DNA of 13,565 nucleotides, taken from positions 1 to 13,565 of the forward strand of contig CALANM010000208.1 of the NCBI GenBank assembly GCA_937926065.1, read 5' to 3'. Each line of letters starts with the position of its first letter. Positions within the stretch are counted from its first letter, which is position 1. The translations under genes and the position numbers were made by a program. Under the pieces are notes generated by a model that did not search any database, was not told where the DNA came from, and worked only from the letters and a program-made list of their open reading frames with translations. Positions 6,577 through 12,900 of the stretch are shown here, piece by piece. Source of the DNA: an uncultured Microbacterium sp. (GTDB taxonomy: Bacteria > Actinomycetota > Actinomycetes > Actinomycetales > Microbacteriaceae).

Positions 6577-7185
6577 ATGTCTTTTCAGGAGGTCCTGTAC
6601 CGGCCCGTCTTCGGGCGCTCCCTCGCTGCGGTGACGATTGGTGTGTGCGCTCTCGGAGCGATCGGGCTGTTCATCGCCGACCCGGCCTCCGCGATTCGCT
6701 ATGTCTGGCCTGTGCTGCTGATCGCCGTCGTGGCGTGGGCTCTGTTCTGGCGCCCGAGCCTCCGCGTGCAGGAGCACGGCATCACGGTCGAGAACGTGGC
6801 TCGCACGCATTTCGTGCCATGGCCGTCGATCTCGGCGATCGACACCCGCTACTCCCTCACACTGCACACGGCGCGCGGCCGCGTGGCGGTGTGGGCCGCG
6901 CCGGCACCGGGACGCCATCGCACCCTGGGGCTCGCGCCCAAGGACTTCGAGGGCATCAGTGCGACCGCGCACGGCGACGTGGGCGAACTGCGACCCACCG
7001 ACGCCATCACGACGCCCACGGGCAATCTCGCGCAGCTGATCCGCGGCCACTGGGAGCGCCTTCGCGACGCGGGCGCGTTCGCGAGCGGGGTCGATCCCGA
7101 GGCGCAGACCGAGGTATGGCACGTCGCCACGATCGCGGTCGTCGCGGCGCTGGCCGCGGCGACCGTGATCGGTCTGGCGATCTAG
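6577..7185 (+). CDS. Bacterial PH-domain membrane protein
   Basis: This 202-residue protein has two N-terminal membrane segments (about 15-34 and 42-58). A bacterial pleckstrin-homology-like region follows at about 57-108, with the sequence WRPSLRVQEHGITVENVARTH... continuing to VPWPSISAIDTRYSL; this is the pattern of actinobacterial PH-domain proteins (bPH type). A polar segment and a C-terminal membrane helix at about 180-200 complete it. The cellular role of the family is poorly known. The frame is open upstream to 6514, but the ATG at 6577 gives the family-like start and avoids deep overlap with the ATPase gene. The gene lies on the strand opposite to the ABC importer, inserted between its permease 2 and ATPase genes and convergent with permease 2 (7 bases between stops). 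Whether it has any link to the transporter is unknown. Confidence 0.82.
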   Translation: MSFQEVLYRPVFGRSLAAVTIGVCALGAIGLFIADPASAIRYVWPVLLIAVVAWALFWRPSLRVQEHGITVENVARTHFVPWPSISAIDTRYSLTLHTARGRVAVWAAPAPGRHRTLGLAPKDFEGISATAHGDVGELRPTDAITTPTGNLAQLIRGHWERLRDAGAFASGVDPEAQTEVWHVATIAVVAALAAATVIGLAI

Positions 7186-7192
7186 CAGCACG

Positions 7193-8374
7193 TCAGCGCT
7201 CCGGCGTGTCCGACCCGCGCCGACCCGCGCCGGGCTCGGGGCGAGGGTCGTCGTACCCTGCCACGTCGCCGGTGTAGATCGCTGCACCCGGAACCGTCAC
7301 CGACGGCGCATCCGTCGACGGCGTCGTGTCGACATCCGCCGGAGCGTGACCCGCCGCACGCGCGGCACGCGCCATCGCCCGCTCGCTCGGCATCTTCTTC
7401 TGCCTCGGATCGAACGCGTCGCGCAGCCCGTCGCCGATGAAGTTGACGCACAGGGCGATCGCGATGATGAAGACACCGGGCCACCAGAAGAGCCACGGAC
7501 GCGTCGAGAACGCGGCCTGGTTCTCCGAGATGATCTTGCCCAGCGAAGTGTCGGGCGAGACGACGCCGAAGCCCAGGAAGCTCAGCGACGACTCCAGCAG
7601 AATCGCGCCGGCCATCAGCAGCGTCGCGTTGACGACGATGACGCCGACCGAGTTCGGCAGGATGTGACGGAAGATGATGCGTCGGTCGCGTGCTCCGGAT
7701 ACCCGTGCCGCGTCGACGAACTCGCGCTCGCGCAGCGACAGGAACTCACCGCGCACGAGTCGCGCCATGGTCGTCCAGGCGAACAGGCCGATGACGATTC
7801 CGAGGACGGCGGCGCCGAGGTTGCCGAAAGTGCTGCCGAGCACCGCGCCGATGACGATCAGCGGGATCGTGATGATGATGTCGGTGAAGCGCATGAGCAC
7901 CGAGTCGGTCCACTTGCCGTAGTAGCCGGCGACCGCACCGACGACGACGCCGATGACCGTGGACACGACTCCCGCGATGACCATCACCATGATCGACTGC
8001 TGCGCACCGCGCATGACGACCGCGAAGATGTCGCGGCCGACCTCGTCCTGGCCGAACGGGTGCTCGCCGATCTGAAGCGGCCACAGGCTCAGCGTGGGTG
8101 CGCCGTTGTTCAGCTTCGCGGGGATCTCGTTCCAGGTGTACTGCCACCATCCGGGGATCCTGATGCCCCACAGGCTCACGCCGACCGACGTGAACGCGAG
8201 CAGGACGATGAAGGCGAGGATGATCATCGAGATCATTGCCGCGCGGTGCCGGAAGAAGCGACGGCGGACGATCTGGCCCTGGCTGAGCCCCTCGGTCTCC
8301 TTCTGCTCGATGGAGACCTCGGCGCGCGCCTGGTCTTCGCGGGTGTCGGGCTCGTTCGTGATTGTGGTGTTCAT
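7193..8374 (-). CDS. Peptide ABC transporter permease 2 (DppC/OppC like)
   Basis: This 393-residue inner-membrane permease belongs to the binding-protein-dependent peptide class. A 45-residue cytoplasmic N-terminus ends in RRRFFRHRAAM, typical of DppC, and the first membrane helix follows at about 46-66. The FGQDEVGRDIFAVVMRGAQQS block is the family hallmark (usually GTDxxGRDxxSRxxxGxRxS). The EAA loop is REREFVDAARVSGARDRRIIFRHILPN, and the core ends with GDGLRDAFDPRQ near residue 325. A polar, Pro/Ala/Asp-rich tail of about 68 residues then follows, longer than in most relatives. The ATG lies one base after the permease 1 stop, with AAGGTGGG just upstream, so the two are translationally coupled. 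It pairs with permease 1 to form the channel driven by the double ATPase. Confidence 0.94.
   Translation of the reverse strand: MNTTITNEPDTREDQARAEVSIEQKETEGLSQGQIVRRRFFRHRAAMISMIILAFIVLLAFTSVGVSLWGIRIPGWWQYTWNEIPAKLNNGAPTLSLWPLQIGEHPFGQDEVGRDIFAVVMRGAQQSIMVMVIAGVVSTVIGVVVGAVAGYYGKWTDSVLMRFTDIIITIPLIVIGAVLGSTFGNLGAAVLGIVIGLFAWTTMARLVRGEFLSLREREFVDAARVSGARDRRIIFRHILPNSVGVIVVNATLLMAGAILLESSLSFLGFGVVSPDTSLGKIISENQAAFSTRPWLFWWPGVFIIAIALCVNFIGDGLRDAFDPRQKKMPSERAMARAARAAGHAPADVDTTPSTDAPSVTVPGAAIYTGDVAGYDDPRPEPGAGRRGSDTPER
7211..7230. repeat. 10-base tandem duplication in the permease 2 tail
   Basis: CGACCCGCGC occurs twice in tandem, within the coding sequence for the last residues of permease 2 (the GAGRRGSD region). 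The unit is not a multiple of three, so gain or loss of a copy would change the C-terminus and the stop position. Confidence 0.6.
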
Positions 8375-8375
8375 G

Positions 8376-9893
8376 TCAGCCCACCTTGATTCTCGGGTCG
8401 AGTGCCGCGTATACGAGGTCGGCGATCAGATTGAAGACGACGGCGAGCGTTCCGGTGACGACGAAGAACGCCATGACCGGGTTCGGGTCGTGGGCGTCGA
8501 GCGCCGTGACGAACAGCCGGCCCATCCCTGTCCACCCGAAGACCGTCTCGGTGACCACTGCGCCGCCGATGATCGCACCCACGTCGAACGCGATGATCGT
8601 CGTGATCGGGATCAGCGCGTTGCGGAACGCATGGCGGACGATGACCGTGCGCTGGGTGAGGCCCTTGGCCCGCGCTGTGCGGATGTAGTCCTGGTTCATG
8701 ACCTCGAGCAGGCTCGCACGGGAGTAGCGCGTGTAGCCCGCGAAGGAGATCAGGATGATCGCGAGCGTCGGCAGCAGCAGATGCGTGTAGAGGTCGATAC
8801 CCTGCACCCAGAAGTTGCCGCCCAGCCCCGGCGTCGAAGCGCCGACGGTCGCGATGGGCCGTCCGCGCACGCGGCTGGAGTTCGCGTAGGCGTTCCAGTA
8901 CGACATGTACTTGTCGAGTGCGATGAACGCGGCGACCAGGAACCCGACGATCATGGTCGTGCGGATGACCGGGCCGCGATCAGGGGCCCCCATGAACCAG
9001 CCGACGGCGGCCGACACGACGAGGGTGATGGCGATCAGGCCCAGGAACAGCGGCATGGTCATGCCGTTGAGCAGGTAGTTCATCATCGGGAAGTACAGCG
9101 CGATGCCGATGACCGCCACGATGAGCGAGGCGTACAGCGCCTTGCGGTTGCGCAGGCCCGTCGAGACCGCCGTCACCGCGAACGCGATGCCCACCGCCAG
9201 GAACGCGTAGACCACGATGCCGATGCTCGGGTCGGCGAACCACTCGGTCACCGAGAGCGCGGTGACCACGAGGCCCGTCGCCACGGCCGACACGGCGAAG
9301 ACGATGAGCCGGCGCTTCCACCGGCCGCCCAGCAGGGACATCCAGATGAGTCCCGCCACGACGGAGATCCCGATGATCACCGGCACAGAGAACTTCGGCT
9401 CGCCCAGCCAGTTGTTGACGCGGATGGCGCCGAACTGCTTGAGGAGCACGGCCACCCAGAAGATGGGCAGCGAGAAGAACAGGAACGACAGCAGCGTCAT
9501 CCCGTAGTCGAAGCCCGTGTACTGGCGCAGCGCGGACACGATGCCGACCGCGATGCCGAGGACGATCGCGACGACGGTCGCGATGGTCACGAGGGTCAGC
9601 GTGGACGTCATCGCATTCGCCAGCAGCGCGTTCACAGGCTGGTTCTGGATGCTGATCCCGAAGTCGCCTCGGAGAAGGGCGCCGAGCCAGAGGAAATAGC
9701 GCAACGGCGCGATGACGTCGAGGTTGAGGAGCTTGGTGCGAGCTTCGATGAGCTCGGCTTTGTTCGGAGCGTTGCTCTGCCGGAGGTCTTCCAGGGGATC
9801 GCCCGAGAACGAAACCAGCAGATACATCAGGAACGTCGCGGCGAAGAGCACGAAGATAGACGCGATCAGACGCCGGATGATGAATGAAGCCAT
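8376..9893 (-). CDS. Peptide ABC transporter permease 1 (DppB/OppB like) with large internal membrane insert
   Basis: This 505-residue inner-membrane permease is clearly longer than typical DppB proteins (about 310-340). The N-terminus MASFIIRRLIASIFVLFAAT and the GDPLEDLR segment are family-typical, followed by YFLWLGALLRGDFGIS and SLPIFWVAVLLKQFG up to about residue 155. A region at about 162-345 (bases about 8859-9410) has no counterpart in the standard DppB plan and holds about six hydrophobic spans. The standard C-terminal half then resumes: HLLLPTLAIILISFAGYTRYS, the EAA loop QDYIRTARAKGLTQRTVIVRH (part of 401-421), GAVVTETVFGWTGMGRL and the terminal DPRIK. Start: ATG at 9893 with AGGCGG 7 bases upstream; an upstream in-frame TTG at 9911 is less likely. 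It forms the membrane channel with permease 2, whose start is one base after this stop. Confidence 0.93.
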   Translation of the reverse strand: MASFIIRRLIASIFVLFAATFLMYLLVSFSGDPLEDLRQSNAPNKAELIEARTKLLNLDVIAPLRYFLWLGALLRGDFGISIQNQPVNALLANAMTSTLTLVTIATVVAIVLGIAVGIVSALRQYTGFDYGMTLLSFLFFSLPIFWVAVLLKQFGAIRVNNWLGEPKFSVPVIIGISVVAGLIWMSLLGGRWKRRLIVFAVSAVATGLVVTALSVTEWFADPSIGIVVYAFLAVGIAFAVTAVSTGLRNRKALYASLIVAVIGIALYFPMMNYLLNGMTMPLFLGLIAITLVVSAAVGWFMGAPDRGPVIRTTMIVGFLVAAFIALDKYMSYWNAYANSSRVRGRPIATVGASTPGLGGNFWVQGIDLYTHLLLPTLAIILISFAGYTRYSRASLLEVMNQDYIRTARAKGLTQRTVIVRHAFRNALIPITTIIAFDVGAIIGGAVVTETVFGWTGMGRLFVTALDAHDPNPVMAFFVVTGTLAVVFNLIADLVYAALDPRIKVG

Positions 9894-9935
9894 GTTTTGG
9901 CCGCCTGCCAATCAGATGAGTCAGCGCAGGGCGCA

Positions 9936-9960
9936 GGCCGGCGAGTCAGATGCGCCGGCC
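9936..9960 (-). other. Second hairpin upstream of permease 1
   Basis: GGCCGGCG (9936-9943) and CGCCGGCC (9953-9960) form a perfect 8-bp stem with a 9-base loop, 43 bases before the permease 1 start. GAGTCAG occurs at 9918-9924 and again at 9943-9949. It has no T-run, so on the minus strand it is more likely an mRNA stability element or processing barrier than a classic terminator. Confidence 0.5.
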
Positions 9961-9990
9961 ACAATCTGCGACATACCAGTCTAACGCGGC

Positions 9991-10023
9991 GGGGTGCAGG
10001 TCCCCTTGGGAGACCTGCACCCC
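9991..10023 (-). terminator. Strong 12-bp hairpin after the binding-protein gene
   Basis: GGGGTGCAGGTC (9991-10002) and GACCTGCACCCC (10012-10023) form a perfect, GC-rich 12-bp stem with a 9-base loop. It begins 47 bases after the binding-protein stop. There is no T-run downstream on the minus strand. This position in peptide importer operons commonly causes partial termination or protects the 3' end, so that the binding protein is made in excess over the permeases. Confidence 0.65.
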
Positions 10024-10070
10024 ACCTCGGTCATGCGCCGGGATCAGCCCGGTGCGGACCTGTCAGACTC

Positions 10071-11918
10071 TCAGTCTTCCAGTCCTGCCTCGGTGATCTC
10101 CCAGTCCCAGGCGTTCCAGAACACCGTGGGCGCCAGGATGGACGACGTCACGTTGGTGACGCGGTCGCTGATCGCCGTGACCTCGGGGAACTGGAAGAGG
10201 GTGACACCGTAGAAGTCACTCCACAGGGCCTTGTCCAGCTCGATCTGAAGGTCGATCTTCTTCTGCTCGTCGAACTCGACGTTCAGCTGTTCGACGACGT
10301 TGTCCACCGTCTCGCTCGTGTAGAAGTTGAGGTTGTTGATGCCGCCGGTCTCGAACGTCGGGAGCGAGTTCGTGACACCGAGGCTCGTCGACTGCCAGCC
10401 GAAGAGCGACGCGTCGTAGGCGCCCGGCGTGCCGAGCAGACCGCCCCATTCCTCAGAACCGCAGTCGGTGACCTCGAAGCCGGCCTTCGCAGCCGACTCC
10501 TGGATCAGCGCGAACTCGTTGACACGGCGCGGGTTGTTCGATGCGTAGAGGATGCAGACCGAGGTGTCGGTGATGCCCGACTCCTCGAGCAGCGCCTTGG
10601 CGCCCTCGATGTCGACCTCGGCGTAGGCGTCGGAGCCGTTGGCCGCGACCGACTCGTCGTAGCCCTCGGCACCCGGGACGAAGATCTGCGAGTTACGCAC
10701 GATGGCGGTGTCGCCGATGATCGGCTTGATCAGCTTGTCGACGATCTCCTGACGCGGGATCACCTTCATGAACGCCTCGCGAGCCTTGGCGTTGGAGAAG
10801 ATGTTCTCCGGGTTCTTGCCCTTGTCGAACTGCAGGTCGATGTGCTCGTAGGTGCCACCGAGGCTGGTGTCGACCGTGATGCCCTCGATGTCCTTGAGCG
10901 CGTCGGTGATGTCGGCGGTCGCCTGCGGCTGGATGATGTCGACCTCGCCGTTCTCCAGCGCCTGAACCGCAGCGAGCGGGTCGGGGATGAAGCGGATCGT
11001 GATCTCCTCGATGTGAGCCTCGTTGTCACCCGTGTACTCGGGGTTCGCGGTCAGCGTCACGTACTGGTCGGCGACGTAGTCGCTGATCTGGTACGGGCCG
11101 CTCGCGACCACGAGGTCCTTGTCCTCCGGCATCTCGGTGAAGTTGAAGCCCGAGTTCCAGAACGACGAGAGCGAGGCCAGCGCGGCGTCGTCCTTGTTGG
11201 TGATGGCGTCGACCACGGCCTGAGCGGCCTCGGCGTTGTCCTCGATGCCGAGGGCCTTCTTGGCGACGATGTGGGCCGGGAGCATCGAGCCGACACTGGC
11301 GTACGAGAGCTCCCAGTCGACGAACGGCGCGTTGTAGGTCAGCGTGACGGAGCGCCCGTCGTCGCCGATCTCGGGCGTCTGCGAGACGAGGCCGAGACCG
11401 GACGTCGGGGTCGCGCCGGAGTCGAAGTAGACGACGTCGGTCGGGAAGCTGTCGGTGAACTCACCGGTCTCGGGGTCGGTGTACTCGCCCGGATCGAAGT
11501 CCGGCGTGTCGAGTGCACGCGAGAGAGCGGCCCAGTGCAGGAGGAGGTCCGCGACGCCCACCTCGGTGCCGTCCGACCACTTCTTGCCCTCAGCGACGGT
11601 GTACTTGACCGTGAGCGGGTCTTCGCTGATGAGCTCGTACGAGCCGAACGAGGTGTTCTGAACGAGCTCAGGGGTGTTGTCGTAGTAGTTGAACCCGTCG
11701 AGCACCAGGTAGTTGATGTTGTTGTTCGCGGTGGCGTTTCCGAACGACGTGTTGCCGTTCAACGAGTAGAACGCCTGGTTCCACGCAGCGGTGATCGACG
11801 AGCCCTCAACGAGACCGGAGTCGTCGTTGTTTTCGCCGCCACCGGCAGCGCAGCCCGAGATGACCAGTGCGCCGGCTGCGGCGACTGCCACCGCTGCCGA
11901 GAAGCGCTTGATTCTCAC
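10071..11918 (-). CDS. Peptide ABC transporter substrate-binding lipoprotein (SBP family 5, DppA/OppA like)
   Basis: This 615-residue extracytoplasmic solute-binding protein starts with a lipoprotein signal peptide: basic MRIKRF, a hydrophobic stretch and the lipobox ISGC, with the acylated Cys at 23. A Gly/Asn/Asp-rich linker then leads to an SBP family 5 fold. Family landmarks include the LTVKYTVAEGKKWSDGTEV strand (seen in part at about 102-120), the ASGPYQISDY segment, VDIIQPQA and the late INNLNFYTSETVD region. It would capture peptides outside the membrane and deliver them to the permease pair. Length is slightly above the usual 520-580. The start is a GTG (11918-11916) with AGGAGG 4 bases upstream. 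The acidic composition and codons are native to the window. The 177-base gap before permease 1 holds two hairpins, suggesting unequal expression of binding protein and membrane parts. Confidence 0.95.
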   Translation of the reverse strand: MRIKRFSAAVAVAAAGALVISGCAAGGGENNDDSGLVEGSSITAAWNQAFYSLNGNTSFGNATANNNINYLVLDGFNYYDNTPELVQNTSFGSYELISEDPLTVKYTVAEGKKWSDGTEVGVADLLLHWAALSRALDTPDFDPGEYTDPETGEFTDSFPTDVVYFDSGATPTSGLGLVSQTPEIGDDGRSVTLTYNAPFVDWELSYASVGSMLPAHIVAKKALGIEDNAEAAQAVVDAITNKDDAALASLSSFWNSGFNFTEMPEDKDLVVASGPYQISDYVADQYVTLTANPEYTGDNEAHIEEITIRFIPDPLAAVQALENGEVDIIQPQATADITDALKDIEGITVDTSLGGTYEHIDLQFDKGKNPENIFSNAKAREAFMKVIPRQEIVDKLIKPIIGDTAIVRNSQIFVPGAEGYDESVAANGSDAYAEVDIEGAKALLEESGITDTSVCILYASNNPRRVNEFALIQESAAKAGFEVTDCGSEEWGGLLGTPGAYDASLFGWQSTSLGVTNSLPTFETGGINNLNFYTSETVDNVVEQLNVEFDEQKKIDLQIELDKALWSDFYGVTLFQFPEVTAISDRVTNVTSSILAPTVFWNAWDWEITEAGLED

Positions 11919-11922
11919 TGTT

Positions 11923-11928
11923 CCTCCT
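11923..11928 (-). promoter_or_regulatory. Ribosome binding site (AGGAGG) of the binding-protein gene
   Basis: AGGAGG on the minus strand lies 4 bases before the GTG at 11918 and decides this GTG as the start; the encoded signal peptide begins exactly there. Confidence 0.8.
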
Positions 11929-11980
11929 GTACAAGGTTGTGCGCACCCTGACGCGGAACGTCCGGGGGCGCGGATGGATC

Positions 11981-12009
11981 AACATAAGCACGCGTCGCGC
12001 AATGCTCAA
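11981..12009 (-). promoter_or_regulatory. Putative promoter of the peptide importer (TTGAGC - 17 - TATGTT)
   Basis: On the minus strand TTGAGC (12009-12004) and TATGTT (11986-11981) are separated by exactly 17 bases, the best housekeeping-sigma-like promoter I see in the window. It would give a 5' leader of about 55 bases before the GTG at 11918. Confidence 0.6.
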
Positions 12010-12025
12010 AACCATCGGCGGAAAA

Positions 12026-12043
12026 AGTTACAGAGCCTTAACT
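12026..12043. promoter_or_regulatory. Small inverted repeat upstream of the importer promoter
   Basis: AGTTA (12026-12030) and TAACT (12039-12043) form a 5-bp inverted repeat with an 8-base spacer, located between the importer -35 and the divergent CPBP gene. It could be a regulator site for either gene. Its short length makes chance a fair explanation. Confidence 0.25.
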
Positions 12044-12062
12044 CACCGGGTTTCGGATGTGA

Positions 12063-12068
12063 CATTCT
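12063..12068 (+). promoter_or_regulatory. Possible -10 box of a leaderless CPBP transcript (CATTCT)
   Basis: CATTCT is followed by 6 bases and then the GTG at 12075, with no Shine-Dalgarno in between. The spacing equals that of the other leaderless candidates in the window. The first base deviates from TANNNT. Confidence 0.3.
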
Positions 12069-12074
12069 GACAAC

Positions 12075-12860
12075 GTGAGCGAGATGTCCGGCGCGGAAAC
12101 GCACAGAGAGACGGCCACGCGCTCTCGTATCTGGTGGGAGATGGCGCTCGTCCTGGCACTGTCCGTGGGCCGGTCGGCGCTCTACTCTGTCCTGGCGCTG
12201 GTGCAGGCGCTCACGCGCGAGGAGCCGCTCGGCGACCAGTCGACCGCCCTCAACCCGGGCGCGTCAGCCGAGCAGTTCTGGGACGTCCTCTACCAGGTGC
12301 TCGCGCAGTTCTTCGCCCTCGCGCCGGTGGCGCTCGCCATCTACTTCCTGTGGGAGCCCGGCCGCGCCGCGTTCCGACGCATCGGGCTCGACTTCCGCGC
12401 GTTCGGGCGCGACGTCGGCGGCGGAGTCCTGTTGGTGGCGGTCATCGGCATCCCGGGCCTCGGGCTCTACGCCGCCGGTCGCGCCCTCGGCATCACGGTG
12501 CAGGTCGGCGCCTCTCCGCTGGACCCGTCGTGGTGGACGATCCCCCTGCTTGTCCTCGCCGCCGTGCGCGCAGGCCTCACGGAGGAGGTCGTCATGGTCG
12601 GCTATCTCTTCGACCGCCTGCGCCGCCTCGGCTGGGGAAGGTGGACGATCATCCTCTCGACCGCGGCGCTGCGCGGCGCCTACCACGCGTACCAGGGCTT
12701 CGGCCCGCTTGTCGGCAACGTCGCGATGGGCGTCGTCTTCGGCTGGGTGTACCACCGGTGGGGCCGCGTCATGCCGCTCGTCATCGCACACGCGCTCATC
12801 GACGTCGTCGCGTTCGTCGGCTATCCGCTTGCCGCGTCGTGGTGGCCCGCTCTCTTCTGA
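12075..12860 (+). CDS. CPBP-family intramembrane metalloprotease-like protein
   Basis: This 261-residue polytopic membrane protein belongs to the CPBP (CaaX protease / bacteriocin-processing, Abi) family. Family members include glutamic-type intramembrane proteases and proteins of self-immunity or anchoring function. Visible motifs are Glu170-Glu171 in LTEEVVMVGYL (motif 1), His204 in GAYHAYQGFGP (motif 2), and His239 with Asp243 in AHALIDV (motif 4). The usual EExxxR arrangement has Val175 where Arg is expected, but the two Glu and two His are kept, so activity remains possible. Membrane spans lie at about 22-44, 73-93, 114-135, 152-168, 189-200, 210-226 and 233-250. The start is GTG 12075; ATG at 12084 is an alternative. 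It is divergent from the binding-protein gene and converges on gcvP. Substrate and role are unknown. Confidence 0.86.
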   Translation: MSEMSGAETHRETATRSRIWWEMALVLALSVGRSALYSVLALVQALTREEPLGDQSTALNPGASAEQFWDVLYQVLAQFFALAPVALAIYFLWEPGRAAFRRIGLDFRAFGRDVGGGVLLVAVIGIPGLGLYAAGRALGITVQVGASPLDPSWWTIPLLVLAAVRAGLTEEVVMVGYLFDRLRRLGWGRWTIILSTAALRGAYHAYQGFGPLVGNVAMGVVFGWVYHRWGRVMPLVIAHALIDVVAFVGYPLAASWWPALF

Positions 12861-12900
12861 CGACGAGGCGGATGCCGCACGAGACGGCGAGCGTCGTCAG
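12857..12900. terminator. Inverted repeat spanning the convergent CPBP and gcvP stop codons
   Basis: CTGACGACG (12857-12865) and CGTCGTCAG (12892-12900) are a perfect 9-bp inverted repeat with a 26-base interior. Each arm contains one of the two stop codons (TGA at 12858-12860 on plus; 12899-12897 on minus). A small inner GCCG/CGGC stem can form as well. There is no T-run; this is a candidate bidirectional terminator. Confidence 0.4.

Noticed and set aside
7201..7233. CCGGCG...CGCCGG repeat as a terminator for the PH-domain gene
   Set aside because: A 6-bp stem with a 21-base loop inside the permease 2 coding region of extreme GC; chance is likely.
8094..9887. A 597-codon plus-strand open frame antisense to permease 1
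   Set aside because: Same shadow signature (His, Asp, Arg-rich); the permease frame on the other strand is unmistakable.
9897..11951. A 684-codon plus-strand open frame antisense to the binding-protein gene
   Set aside because: It is fully opposite an SBP family 5 lipoprotein with signal peptide and strong RBS. Its product is Asp/Val/Arg/Leu-rich shadow sequence with no domain.
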